16,487 bases of DNA from Rickettsiales bacterium (GCA_031289855.1 JAITOR010000033.1:1-16487), one strand, 5' to 3'. Positions 6,665 through 14,600 are shown, counted from the first letter of the stretch. Notes: generated by a model from the letters alone, not told the origin. Made by a program: numbers and translations.

Positions 6665-8344
6665 ATGGTAAAAAATTATTTAGAAAAAGATTTTGGTACT
6701 TTATTGGCCGAATTTAGTGACGGAGTGCAATCTTTTGAGGAAGGTAGTATTTTAAAAGGCATTGTCATCAGTATTGATGACAAAGTTGTTGGAATTGATA
6801 TTGGTTCAAAATCAATAGGTTATATTCCTATAAGTGAATTTAAAGATGAAAATATAAAAATAAACGATGTGGTTGATGTTTTATTAAATAAAATTGAAAA
6901 TAAAAAAGGAGAATTGTTAATTTCTCATGAAAATGCAAAAAAAATTCAAACTTGGAATAATTTAAAACAATACATTACTGATGCCACCACTATTGAGGGC
7001 AAAATTTTAGGTAAAGTAAAGGGTGGTTTTGCGATTGATGTGAACAGTGTAATCGCATTTTTACCAAAATCTCAAATTGATCCAGGAGATTTATCAAATA
7101 TTGCTGGTTTAATTGGACAAAAAGAAAAATTTGTGGTATTAAAAGTTGATGATGCAAGAGGCAATGTTGTGGTATCAAAAAGAGCAATTTTAGATGAAGT
7201 TAGAAATAAGGAAAAGGTTGAAATTCTTTCGAAAATTCAAATTGGAGATACATTGGAAGGTGTGGTTAAAAACTTGACTGATTATGGTGCATTTATTGAT
7301 TTTGGAAGTTTTGATGGTTTATTACATTTGACTGACATTTCTTGGTGTAGAATTAGACATCCAAGTGATGTATTAAAAGTGGGTGAAAGTGTAAAAGTTC
7401 AAGTGATTAAATATGATGCAGAAGCCAAAAAAGTATCACTTGGTATGAAACAGTTACAAGAAAATCCATGGACAACAATTACTGAAAAATATCCTACCGG
7501 AAAAGTTACAAAAGGTAAAGTAACTTCCATTGCACAATATGGTGTATTTGTTGAAATAGACAATGGAATCGAAGGTTTAGTTCATATTAGTGAAATTTCT
7601 TGGTTTAAAAATAATCTTTCTCCTGCAAAAATATTATCTGTGGGACAAGAAATTAATGTTATGGTATTAGAAATTGATACCGAACATCATAGAATTTCAT
7701 TAGGTATTAAACAAACCACTGAAAATCCTTGGAAAATATTTGCTGACAAACATGAAGTTGGTGATATATTGGATGGTGTAGTTAAAAACTCTACTGAATT
7801 TGGTTTATTTGTTGAATTGGAAGGTGGATTGGATGCTTTATTACATATTTCAGATTTGGAATTTGAGGATGATATTAAAAAATACAACAAAGGTGATAAA
7901 ATTCAAGTTGTATTATTATCCACTGATTACGAACAAGAAAGAATTGCAGTTGGCATTAAACAATTAAAAATTAACTTAAAAGAAGAAGTTAAAAAATATG
8001 AAAAAGGTGTAGATGTAAAAGCAATTGTTAAAATTGTTAAAAAAGATTTGTTAGAGGTTGAGTCTGAAATTACTGGACTTAAAGCACTTATCAAAAAATC
8101 TTACATATCAAAAGACAAAAAAGAACAAAAAACGGATAAATTCAAAGTTAGTGAAATTGTGGAAGGAAAAGTTTATATTTTTGATACAAAAACTGGTAAA
8201 TTTGAAATATCTTTAAAACCTTTAAATGAGATAGTTGAAAGTGAAGATAAAGAAGATGTATTCGTTGATCAATATACTGGTGATGAAATTAAAAAAGATA
8301 CATTGGGAAGTATATTTGGAAATTTATTTGATAAAATTAAATGA
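6665..8344 (+). CDS. rpsA: 30S ribosomal protein S1
   Basis: A 559-residue protein, close to the usual six-domain S1 length. S1-motif OB folds lie at about 27-87, 107-172, 190-260, 277-346, 363-432 and a divergent sixth at about 445-516. Domains 3-5 are the clearest, each with a GxxxxGxVxxxxxxGxFVxx core and HxSxxxW- or H-I-S-type ends: GVVKNLTDYGAFIDFG, GKVTSIAQYGVFVEI, GVVKNSTEFGLFVEL. The first two domains bind the ribosome and the later ones messenger RNA. The usual cmk and ihfB neighbours are absent. There is no Shine-Dalgarno, as is common for rpsA. A structured leader precedes it and a strong hairpin follows it. Confidence 0.96.
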   Translation: MVKNYLEKDFGTLLAEFSDGVQSFEEGSILKGIVISIDDKVVGIDIGSKSIGYIPISEFKDENIKINDVVDVLLNKIENKKGELLISHENAKKIQTWNNLKQYITDATTIEGKILGKVKGGFAIDVNSVIAFLPKSQIDPGDLSNIAGLIGQKEKFVVLKVDDARGNVVVSKRAILDEVRNKEKVEILSKIQIGDTLEGVVKNLTDYGAFIDFGSFDGLLHLTDISWCRIRHPSDVLKVGESVKVQVIKYDAEAKKVSLGMKQLQENPWTTITEKYPTGKVTKGKVTSIAQYGVFVEIDNGIEGLVHISEISWFKNNLSPAKILSVGQEINVMVLEIDTEHHRISLGIKQTTENPWKIFADKHEVGDILDGVVKNSTEFGLFVELEGGLDALLHISDLEFEDDIKKYNKGDKIQVVLLSTDYEQERIAVGIKQLKINLKEEVKKYEKGVDVKAIVKIVKKDLLEVESEITGLKALIKKSYISKDKKEQKTDKFKVSEIVEGKVYIFDTKTGKFEISLKPLNEIVESEDKEDVFVDQYTGDEIKKDTLGSIFGNLFDKIK

Positions 8345-8354
8345 ATATTATAGT

Positions 8355-8385
8355 AATCATTCTCTCCTTTGGGGGAGAATGATTT
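8355..8385 (+). terminator. Hairpin terminator between rpsA and yraN
   Basis: AATCATTCTC (8355-8364) pairs perfectly with GAGAATGATT (8375-8384), and the stem extends inward by one G-U and two G-C pairs to a 4-nt TTTG loop, about 13 bp in all. It begins 11 nt after the rpsA stop. The following T-tract is weak. It lies between convergent genes and may serve both. Confidence 0.65.
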
Positions 8386-8400
8386 GTAACTAATTTATAA

Positions 8401-8781
8401 TTACAAATAAAAACTATTTTTTTTATATTCAATATTTAAAATTCCCCTCACCATCACAGCATCTATTCTCAAGTCATATCTGTTATACTTATCATTTTGT
8501 GATAAAAAAATATTCAATCCATTATAAATTCGTTCAAATTGTTTTTTTGTAATCGTGTTTTCAATTGTTGCATCTTTATTTTTTCTACCTTTAACTTCCA
8601 CAGCAATTATCGTTTTACCCTTTTTGAAAATCAAATCTATTTCTCCAAGATATGTTTTATATCTATGTTTCAACAACAGATAACCACAAAAAAACAGATA
8701 ACAAATTATATAATATTCAGTCAAAAGTCCAAATCTGTAAGCCCGTTGTTTCTTAATAAGTGTCATAACTATTGGTTCCAC
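8401..8781 (-). CDS. yraN: YraN family (UPF0102) putative endonuclease-fold protein
   Basis: A 126-residue protein of the YraN/UPF0102 family, with a restriction-endonuclease-like PD-(D/E)XK core: Glu22, GEIDLI (46-51, Asp49) and VEVKGRK (61-67, Glu62 and Lys64). The RxGxxxE, GYxxLxxRYK and GEIDL blocks are standard for the family, whose cellular role is not settled. I use the GTG at 8781 because AGGAG (8794-8790) sits 8 nt upstream; the ATG at 8766 gives a start more like homologues and is a real alternative. Either way the gene begins inside the 3' end of virB3 (overlap 8753-8781 or 8753-8766), so the two are probably cotranscribed. Confidence 0.85.
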   Translation of the reverse strand: MEPIVMTLIKKQRAYRFGLLTEYYIICYLFFCGYLLLKHRYKTYLGEIDLIFKKGKTIIAVEVKGRKNKDATIENTITKKQFERIYNGLNIFLSQNDKYNRYDLRIDAVMVRGILNIEYKKNSFYL

Positions 8782-9052
8782 TATAAAAACTCCTATTTCT
8801 ACACTTTGAAAAATTACTTGTTTTCATAATAACCATTTCAAGCATTAGCGGTTCTTTCATGCAAATAATATAGGCAATTCCATGTAAAGTTGGCAACATA
8901 ACTAACAAATAAATAAAGTTGGAAGTCATAACGAATAGTGCCATTGATGATAGTAATTCCATACCAGCAAACACATATGTTACACCTAAAATCATACTTG
9001 GTCTTGTAAGACCTAAGAATAAAGGATCGCTACTAATTCTGCCGCCAGCCAT
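8753..9052 (-). CDS. virB3: Type IV secretion system protein VirB3, rickettsial type
   Basis: A 99-residue VirB3-like inner-membrane protein. It starts MAGGRISSDPLFLGLTRP, the DPLFxGLTRP block (9-18) being the family hallmark, has two hydrophobic segments (about 21-41 and 46-66), then LHGIAYIICMKEP (56-68) and a C-terminal CRNRSFYSGTNSYDTY (84-99) that resembles the NSYDP ending of rickettsial copies. VirB3 acts with the VirB4 ATPase and VirB6 in the secretion channel. Those genes, usually downstream, are missing; yraN overlaps its end instead. A fair promoter lies 20-50 nt upstream and there is no Shine-Dalgarno. The identification rests on remembered motifs. Confidence 0.85.
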   Translation of the reverse strand: MAGGRISSDPLFLGLTRPSMILGVTYVFAGMELLSSMALFVMTSNFIYLLVMLPTLHGIAYIICMKEPLMLEMVIMKTSNFSKCRNRSFYSGTNSYDTY

Positions 9053-9079
9053 AATTAAAAATTTTAAATTTATATTTGT

Positions 9080-9107
9080 ATTATATAAAATAAAATATTA
9101 AAATCAA
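9080..9107 (-). promoter_or_regulatory. Candidate sigma70 promoter of virB3-yraN
   Basis: On the minus strand TTGATT (9107-9102) and TATAAT (9085-9080) are separated by 16 nt. The predicted start is about 20 nt before the virB3 ATG. It lies in the 61-bp gap shared with the divergent glutathione S-transferase gene. Confidence 0.5.
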
Positions 9108-9113
9108 GTTATT

Positions 9114-9755
9114 ATGAGTTACATATTATATCATTATCCGTTATGTCCCATTTCAAGAAGAATTAGATTTTTACTCGAACATTTAAGTTTGGAACATGAA
9201 TTAATAGAAATAAAGCCATGGGATTTAAACGAGTGTTTACCTGTTGGATATTCTGCTCCAACTTTATATGACAAAAACAAGGATGTTTCAATATGTGATG
9301 GATATGTGATTAGTGATTTTTTAGTAAGTAAAAAATTTTATGGTAAAAATGAGTTTGAGGCAAAAAGATTAATAATGCTTTTTGATAAGGAATTTTTTAA
9401 TGATGTTTTTAAAACAATGTTTATAGAAAAGATTGAAAAAATTTTTACAAATGAAAAGCAAAGTTTGGAAAAAATAAAAAAAGCACAAGAGATTTTAAAT
9501 TATTATTTAAATTATGTGGAAGAGATATTGCAAAAAAACGACAATGTATCATCAAGTGAATTTACATTGGCTGATTTAACTATTGCGACATATTTATCGG
9601 TTTTGGATTATTTGGGGGAAATTAGTTGGAAAAAATATCATAAAATGAAAAATTGGTATTTGATTATAAAATCAAAACCCGCATTTAATAGTATTTTAAA
9701 AGATAAAATTATAGGAATTAATCCATCAAAAAATTATAGTAAAATAGATTTGTAA
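9114..9755 (+). CDS. Glutathione S-transferase family protein
   Basis: A 213-residue protein with an N-terminal thioredoxin-like domain (about 1-75) carrying the CPIS redox-type motif at 11-14 and SAPTL before a cis-proline strand, then an alpha-helical C-terminal domain with FTLADLTIATYL (about 150-161), the usual N-capping and ADL helix of the family. The end (GINPSKNYSKIDL) resembles the PPxxYAxLDF tail of an alphaproteobacterial subgroup often found beside queG, but queG is not here. The partner and substrate are unknown. There is no Shine-Dalgarno before the ATG. It is followed after 28 nt by folC. Confidence 0.8.
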   Translation: MSYILYHYPLCPISRRIRFLLEHLSLEHELIEIKPWDLNECLPVGYSAPTLYDKNKDVSICDGYVISDFLVSKKFYGKNEFEAKRLIMLFDKEFFNDVFKTMFIEKIEKIFTNEKQSLEKIKKAQEILNYYLNYVEEILQKNDNVSSSEFTLADLTIATYLSVLDYLGEISWKKYHKMKNWYLIIKSKPAFNSILKDKIIGINPSKNYSKIDL

Positions 9756-9777
9756 ATAATAAAATATTTTGTATTAT
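9750..9777 (+). promoter_or_regulatory. Candidate promoter for a leaderless folC transcript
   Basis: TTGTAA (9750-9755) and TATTAT (9772-9777) are separated by 16 nt. The expected transcription start, 7 nt after the -10 box, coincides with the A of the folC ATG at 9784. The region is AT-rich, so the match is only suggestive. Confidence 0.3.
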
Positions 9778-9783
9778 CAATTT

Positions 9784-11139
9784 ATGAAAAAAATTTTTTG
9801 GCCTAAATATCAATTGGATGGGGGAATGCCTCGTTATGGTCTTGAAAGAATGCAAATGTTTTTTGATGCCATGAAAATGGATGAAACAAAACTACCTCCA
9901 ATTTTTCATATCACTGGAACGAATGGTAAGGGTTCTACCACCGCTTTCATCAAGTATATATTAGAGGCTAATGGTTATTTAGTTCATCGTTTTACTTCGC
10001 CCCATATAGTAGAATGGAATGAAAGAATTGAAGTATCAAGCAAGATAATTACTGATGAATATGCGAATGAAGTGGCACAGAAATTGAAAGATTTTGCCGA
10101 TGCTAATGGTTTGCAAGTGAGTTATTTTGAAGGTATATTTGCTTTGGCAAGTAAAATGTTTAGTGAAAATCCTGCTGTAGCTTGTGTTTTGGAGGTTGGA
10201 ATGGGTGGGAGACTTGATGCCACAAATGCCTTTAAAAATAGTTTAGTTTCTATAATTACGTATATTTCATTAGACCATTGCAAAACACTTGGTGCCACAA
10301 GGGAATTGATAGCGGTGGAAAAAGCCGGAATTCTTAAAGAAAATGGGATTTTAATCATCGGAAAACAAGAGCAAGATGCTTTACAAGTTTTGTTGAAAAA
10401 TGGTAAAGAAAAAAATAACAAAATTTATGCATTTGGTAGGGATTTTAATGTTGAAAAAACTGATTATGGTTTTATTTTTGAAGGATTTGGTAAAACTTTA
10501 AAACTACCGACGCCAAGACTTTATGGGGAACATCAAATTGAAAATGCAGGCGGGGCGATTGCTGCTTTATTGGCGCAAGATAAAATTAAAATTAGTGATG
10601 AAAGTATTGGGTTGGGGTTGAAAAATACTCATTGGTTGGGGCGATTGCAGAATATGTCAAAATCAAAATTATTACAATATTTGCCGAAAAATACTGAATT
10701 TGTAATAGATGGAGCCCATAATGATAGCGGAGCAAGAGTATTAAAGGATTGGCTATTGGAACAAAAAAAAACATTCATTTTATCATCTAATGACGATTTT
10801 TACAGAACGCAACAACAAAAATTCAATATTCTCATCACATCTATGTTGTCCAGGAAAAACAGCACATTATTCATTAACAATTTAGAAAAATGTTTTGATT
10901 TAGTTCTTACAATACAAATGCATGATGAAGAGGCCACAAGGCCTCCTGAAGATTTTAAGCAAGAATTTATTAGTTTAGGGTGGAATAATGTTGTGGCGAT
11001 TGATGGTAATTTTATAGATGCATTAAAATACATAAAAAATAACCACAAGGACAATGTGAGGGTTGTTATTGCTGGTTCATTACATTTAATGGGTGAAGTA
11101 TTAGAGGTTGAAAGAGATATGGGGGGAGAAATTTATTGA
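9784..11139 (+). CDS. folC: Bifunctional dihydrofolate synthase/folylpolyglutamate synthase
   Basis: A 451-residue Mur-ligase-fold enzyme that adds glutamate to dihydropteroate and to folates. The P-loop HITGTNGKGST is at 42-52, followed by SPHIVEWNERI, EVGMGGRLDATN, the SLDHCKTLG and EKAGILK blocks, WLGRLQ, DGAHN and a C-terminal AGSLHLMGEVL. The ATG at 9784 is preferred; an in-frame TTG five codons upstream adds residues with no family resemblance. There is no Shine-Dalgarno, and a possible -10 box ends 6 nt before the ATG. A G6 run near the end encodes part of DMGGEIY. Its stop is 7 nt from that of the convergent iorB. Confidence 0.93.
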   Translation: MKKIFWPKYQLDGGMPRYGLERMQMFFDAMKMDETKLPPIFHITGTNGKGSTTAFIKYILEANGYLVHRFTSPHIVEWNERIEVSSKIITDEYANEVAQKLKDFADANGLQVSYFEGIFALASKMFSENPAVACVLEVGMGGRLDATNAFKNSLVSIITYISLDHCKTLGATRELIAVEKAGILKENGILIIGKQEQDALQVLLKNGKEKNNKIYAFGRDFNVEKTDYGFIFEGFGKTLKLPTPRLYGEHQIENAGGAIAALLAQDKIKISDESIGLGLKNTHWLGRLQNMSKSKLLQYLPKNTEFVIDGAHNDSGARVLKDWLLEQKKTFILSSNDDFYRTQQQKFNILITSMLSRKNSTLFINNLEKCFDLVLTIQMHDEEATRPPEDFKQEFISLGWNNVVAIDGNFIDALKYIKNNHKDNVRVVIAGSLHLMGEVLEVERDMGGEIY

Positions 11140-11146
11140 TATCTCA

Positions 11147-11698
11147 TTATTTAATTCCCAATTTTTCTCCAATTTCCTTTCCATTTTTTAATTCAGCCAA
11201 AACCTTCATCAATACATCTTCACTTTTTTTTGTGAACAGTTCTTTTAAACTTTCCTCAAACACTTCAAATTTAATATTCATTGCATTAGATGTTGCTCCC
11301 GCCAACATAATATTATCTGCTTTATCAATCACATAAGCATTCAATTTTTTTAAATTTGAAAGTATAACCGATAATTCTGGGTAATTTGATATATTGTTAA
11401 AAGGTTCGCCACTTACAATTAATTTTGTTTCACTGTTCGCAAAATCTAAATATCTAAAAATTTCCAATGGTTCCATGCTGATAATAATATCTGCTTGTCC
11501 TTTTGAAATAATTGGACTATGCACTTCTTCATCGTTTATTCTAATAAGAGCAGAAACGGCTCCACCTCGTTGTGCCATTCCATGTATTTCACTTTGTTTT
11601 ACATTAAGTCCACTCTTTTCTGCCACTTTGATTAATAAATTTGACACAAGCACAATGCCTTGTCCACCAACACCACATAAAACTATATCATATTTCAT
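11147..11698 (-). CDS. iorB: Indolepyruvate oxidoreductase, beta subunit
   Basis: A 183-residue subunit of the pyruvate ferredoxin oxidoreductase gamma-domain family. It begins MKYDIVLCGVGGQG (GVGGQG 9-14), followed by the KQSEIHGMAQRGGAV segment typical of IorB. It pairs with IorA to oxidise aryl pyruvates from aromatic amino-acid breakdown to aryl-acyl-CoA. The ATG at 11698 is well supported: AAGGAG lies 6 nt upstream and the start overlaps the iorA stop by 4 nt (ATGA), giving tight translational coupling. Confidence 0.92.
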   Translation of the reverse strand: MKYDIVLCGVGGQGIVLVSNLLIKVAEKSGLNVKQSEIHGMAQRGGAVSALIRINDEEVHSPIISKGQADIIISMEPLEIFRYLDFANSETKLIVSGEPFNNISNYPELSVILSNLKKLNAYVIDKADNIMLAGATSNAMNIKFEVFEESLKELFTKKSEDVLMKVLAELKNGKEIGEKLGIK

Positions 11699-13260
11699 TT
11701 TGAACTCCTTTTTCTTAATGTTTCCATACATTCTCGTTTTCCAATTAGCACTGAAACTCCATTGTAAGCCAATTCTTGCTTTAACAATGCTACATTTTCA
11801 TTATGCTTTGTGGGTAGTGGTATAAATTCTTTTACATGCTCGGCATCAACTCCTATGGCTTTTATAATTTCAGCCAGTCGTTGAGAAGGTAAAATTTGTG
11901 GTTGTCCTCCAGTCATTGCTGTTGCTTGGTTATCCAATATTATGATTGTGATTTTTAAATTATTGGCCACACAATCCACAAGACTTGTCATGCCTGAATG
12001 TATAAAGGTTCCATCACCGATTACGGCAATTACATCTTTACCACAAATGGCACTACCAATTCCCATGCCAATGGAAGAACCCATTTCCACCAATGTCATT
12101 GGCACATTATAAGGAGGTAAAGTTCCCAAAGAATAACAACCAATATCGCCATTTACTACTATTTTTTTGTTTTCTTCGACCACTGCCTTAATCACCTTGA
12201 ATGAATCGCCATGTGGGCAACCAGTACATAATTGTGGTGGTCGTCCCACCAATGAAAAATCAGGTTTTATTGCCTCTGGTATTTTGTAATTTGGATTCAA
12301 CGCGACCCTTATGGCATCAGTTGTCATTTCACCAATAAAATTCAAAGTTCCATCAACTTTGCCTTTAATTTTTTGTTTTGTAGGCAAAAGACCTCGTAAA
12401 TACCTTTCAACATAAGGGTAACCTTCCTCAATTACAATAATTTCGTCAAGATTTTTAGCAAATTCTTGCACTAATTTTTGCGGTATAGGATATGCACCGA
12501 TATGCAAATGTGATAGGTCATTTTTTAATTCTAAATAATGTTCCTTTGCAATTCCAGTTGTTATTACACCAACTTTTGAGTTTGTATTTCTGCATGTATT
12601 GTATTTGCTTGTTTCGGCAATTTTTTCCATATCAGGAATTCTCGATAAGCTTCTTGCATAGCTTTTTTTACTATAGGCTGGTACACTGTTCCAATCTGTT
12701 GGATTCCCCAAGGGTTTTATAATCTTTTCCAATGGCTCTCGCTCAATTAAAGCATCCTTCGAATGTGATAAGCGGGTGGTCATTTTTACGATAACAGGTT
12801 TATTCAATTCCTCTGAAATTTCAAAAGCATCCCTAACCATATCATAACTTTCTTGCACCGTTGATGGTTCAAGACATGGAATTCTCGCAAAATCCGCATA
12901 GTATCGTGAATCCTGTTCATTTTGTGAAGAATACATACTTGGATCGTCAGCAACAACAATTACTACTCCACCATTTATTTTAAAAGTTGAACCTGATAAC
13001 AAAGGATCTGCCGCCGCATTCAATCCAACATGTTTCATGCTTATAAATGCTCTTCCTCCAACGTAAGAAACACCTAATGCAGTTTCCAATGATACTTTTT
13101 CATTGGAGGTCCAGTGTCCCAATTTGGAATTTTTTATGATATAAGTCATAATCTCAGTTGAAGGAGTTCCTGGATAAGCATTTGCATCGCTAACTCCAGA
13201 ATGTAGCACAGCCAAAGCAACCGCTTCATTTGCACCTTTTATTTCTTTTTTCAATGACAT
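11695..13260 (-). CDS. iorA: Indolepyruvate oxidoreductase, alpha subunit lacking the ferredoxin domain
   Basis: A 521-residue TPP-dependent subunit. The N-terminal pyrimidine-binding domain has NAYPGTPSTE (27-36) and SMKHVGLNAAADPL (74-87). The C-terminal domain has LCTGCPHGDSF (344-354), GDIGCYSLGTLPP (371-383) and the TPP motif GDGTFIHSG (415-423) through DNQATAMTGGQP (443-454). The protein ends at KRECMETLRKRSSK, where typical IorA continues for some 60-90 residues with two 4Fe-4S CxxCxxC motifs. No such cysteines occur here, in iorB or in the next frames, so electrons must go to a separate carrier. No Shine-Dalgarno was seen. It heads the iorA-iorB operon. Confidence 0.92.
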   Translation of the reverse strand: MSLKKEIKGANEAVALAVLHSGVSDANAYPGTPSTEIMTYIIKNSKLGHWTSNEKVSLETALGVSYVGGRAFISMKHVGLNAAADPLLSGSTFKINGGVVIVVADDPSMYSSQNEQDSRYYADFARIPCLEPSTVQESYDMVRDAFEISEELNKPVIVKMTTRLSHSKDALIEREPLEKIIKPLGNPTDWNSVPAYSKKSYARSLSRIPDMEKIAETSKYNTCRNTNSKVGVITTGIAKEHYLELKNDLSHLHIGAYPIPQKLVQEFAKNLDEIIVIEEGYPYVERYLRGLLPTKQKIKGKVDGTLNFIGEMTTDAIRVALNPNYKIPEAIKPDFSLVGRPPQLCTGCPHGDSFKVIKAVVEENKKIVVNGDIGCYSLGTLPPYNVPMTLVEMGSSIGMGIGSAICGKDVIAVIGDGTFIHSGMTSLVDCVANNLKITIIILDNQATAMTGGQPQILPSQRLAEIIKAIGVDAEHVKEFIPLPTKHNENVALLKQELAYNGVSVLIGKRECMETLRKRSSK

Positions 13261-13412
13261 TTTTATTTTTTAAAAATTAATAATACAATAATCGTTTTTC
13301 AATGTTCTATATCCCCTCTCGGGAAAAAAAATGTTGCAAAAATATTATTATATTTCATCATCTTCTAATATATAATGAGTAATAGTTAAAATGTCAAATT
13401 AATAAATATTTA

Positions 13413-13440
13413 TTGACAATGCATTAAAAACATATATATA
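13413..13440 (+). promoter_or_regulatory. Candidate promoter of the Stealth gene
   Basis: TTGACA (13413-13418) and TATATA (13435-13440) with a 16-nt spacer. The ATG at 13447 lies 7 nt after the -10 box, so the transcript would be leaderless or nearly so. There is no Shine-Dalgarno. Confidence 0.5.
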
Positions 13441-13446
13441 ACGAGT

Positions 13447-14403
13447 ATGAAGGTTGATTTAGTGTATCTTTGGTGCGATTCTAATGATGTGTCGTGGCAA
13501 AAAGAAAAGGATGAGTTTTTTGGTTTAAATAAAGATTATTTGCATTTTCATAATACAAGCAATGCAAGATATAGAAGTAATGATGAGTTGAAATATTCTT
13601 TGCGTAGTGTTGAAAAATATGTTCCTTTTGTGGATAATATTTATATTGTGACCTATAAACAAAAACCCGATTGGTTGAATACAGAACATCCAAAAATACA
13701 TATTGTGGATCATACTGAAATTATGCCATCAACTTCAATTCCAAACTACAATTCTATTGCAATAGAGCTTTGTATTGATAATATACCAGATTTAAATGAA
13801 AAATATATTTATTTGAATGATGATTTTTTGTTTGGAAATTTTTGTGAAGAAAAAGATTTTTTTAATGGTAATAGACCAATTTTTTACATGCACAAACATC
13901 ATTTTAAGTTGACTTTAAAACAATTGATAAAAAAAGGGGGGGGGGGGGGGGCAAACAGCGAAAAGCCATTAGTTAAGTATGATCTTCTGCATAACCCAAC
14001 TCCATTTACAAAGTCGATGGTTAAGAATATTAAAAGGCAAAATGAGGAAAAGGTGCAAATTACAATTGGTTGTCATTTGAGATATACGGGCGAAAAATAC
14101 CATAGAATTGATTTGCAAAAAGAGGCTGTTTTGCAAGGAAAATCTATATTGAGGGCTCAAAAAAGATATCCAGTCGATGGTTTTGTGAGGTTTTTGAATT
14201 TTTTTGGTTATAGAAAAAAAATAATGAACATGGAAACTCATGCAGGATGTTTGAAAAATATTTTACTATTGAAGGAGATTAAAAAATACAAACCAAAAAC
14301 ATTTGCCATAGAAGATAGTGAAAAAACAACGGAACAAGAGTTGAAGTTGTTTCAAAACTTTTTGGAGGATATGTTTCCAGAAAAAAGTGTTTTTGAAAAA
14401 TAA
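13447..14403 (+). CDS. Stealth-family capsular polysaccharide phosphotransferase with phase-variable G16 tract
   Basis: A 318-residue protein of the Stealth family (sugar-phosphate transferases related to GlcNAc-1-phosphotransferase). CR1 is DLVYLWCDSNDVSW (4-17). CR2 runs from RYRSNDELKYSLRSVEKYVP (42-61) through NIYIVT to KYIYLNDDFLFG (about 117-128). CR3 includes LLHNPTPFTKSMV (about 180-192). Between them a run of 7 A and 16 G (13929-13951) encodes KKGGGGG (162-168). With 16 G the frame is open, so this is the ON state. With 15 G the frame ends in TAG six codons after the tract, with 17 in TAA eight codons after its last all-G codon. It stands alone, divergent from iorA, and likely transfers hexose-1-phosphate to a surface glycan. 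Confidence 0.9.
   Translation: MKVDLVYLWCDSNDVSWQKEKDEFFGLNKDYLHFHNTSNARYRSNDELKYSLRSVEKYVPFVDNIYIVTYKQKPDWLNTEHPKIHIVDHTEIMPSTSIPNYNSIAIELCIDNIPDLNEKYIYLNDDFLFGNFCEEKDFFNGNRPIFYMHKHHFKLTLKQLIKKGGGGGANSEKPLVKYDLLHNPTPFTKSMVKNIKRQNEEKVQITIGCHLRYTGEKYHRIDLQKEAVLQGKSILRAQKRYPVDGFVRFLNFFGYRKKIMNMETHAGCLKNILLLKEIKKYKPKTFAIEDSEKTTEQELKLFQNFLEDMFPEKSVFEK
13929..13951 (+). repeat. A7G16 homopolymer tract inside the Stealth gene
   Basis: Seven A (13929-13935) then sixteen G (13936-13951) within a coding frame. In a genome this AT-rich, G16 is far outside expectation. Such tracts change length by slipped-strand mispairing. It encodes Lys-Lys-Gly5 in the present register. Confidence 0.9.
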
Positions 14404-14466
14404 GTTATTATGAAAAAAAGATTAAAAATATAATAAAACGTTATGTGTAAAATTTATTTTCAAAAA

Positions 14467-14586
14467 GTACTTCCATGATTTGTATTTATGGTATATAATA
14501 AAAGTATGATATAGCAATATATATCATTATGATTAACAAAAATAATATGGGAGGATGATTTGAAAATAAATTTTAAAAAAATATGA
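14467..14586 (+). repeat. Repeated intergenic element, copy A (upstream of the RlmD-like gene)
   Basis: GTACTTCCAT (14467-14476), 17 nt, TATAAT (14494-14499), a hairpin ATGATATA/TATATCAT (14506-14513 with 14520-14527), a second weak stem with an AACAAAA loop, GGGAGG (14549-14554), five bases and a TTG micro-ORF. The order and several blocks match 5105-5005 on the minus strand; the first hairpin accounts for most of the roughly 22 extra bases of copy A. It lies between the Stealth gene and the RlmD-like gene. Confidence 0.5.
14560..14586 (+). CDS. Putative 8-codon micro-ORF in repeated element copy A
   Basis: TTG start with GGAGG (14550-14554) 5 nt upstream, reading MKINFKKI then TGA. It resembles the 9-codon frame at 5034-5005 (MKKNYKKLK) in sequence, start codon and Shine-Dalgarno spacing. 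An overlapping ATG at 14555 gives only two codons. Its function, if any, is unknown. Confidence 0.3.
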   Translation: MKINFKKI

Positions 14587-14600
14587 AATATTATATATTC

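Noticed and set aside
11121..11126. G6 run near the folC 3' end as a second contingency tract
   Set aside because: Six G is too short for efficient slippage and it lies five codons from the stop, so slippage would have little effect.
11394..11825. 143-codon plus-strand frame across the iorA-iorB junction
   Set aside because: It is antisense to two well-supported coupled genes, with no recognisable domain; a compositional shadow.
13313..13328. CCC...GGG mini-hairpin followed by eight A, read on the minus strand as a T8 run before a GAGA-loop hairpin
   Set aside because: The stem is only 3-4 bp, and on the minus strand the T run precedes the hairpin, so it is not a terminator for either neighbour; no second copy was found.
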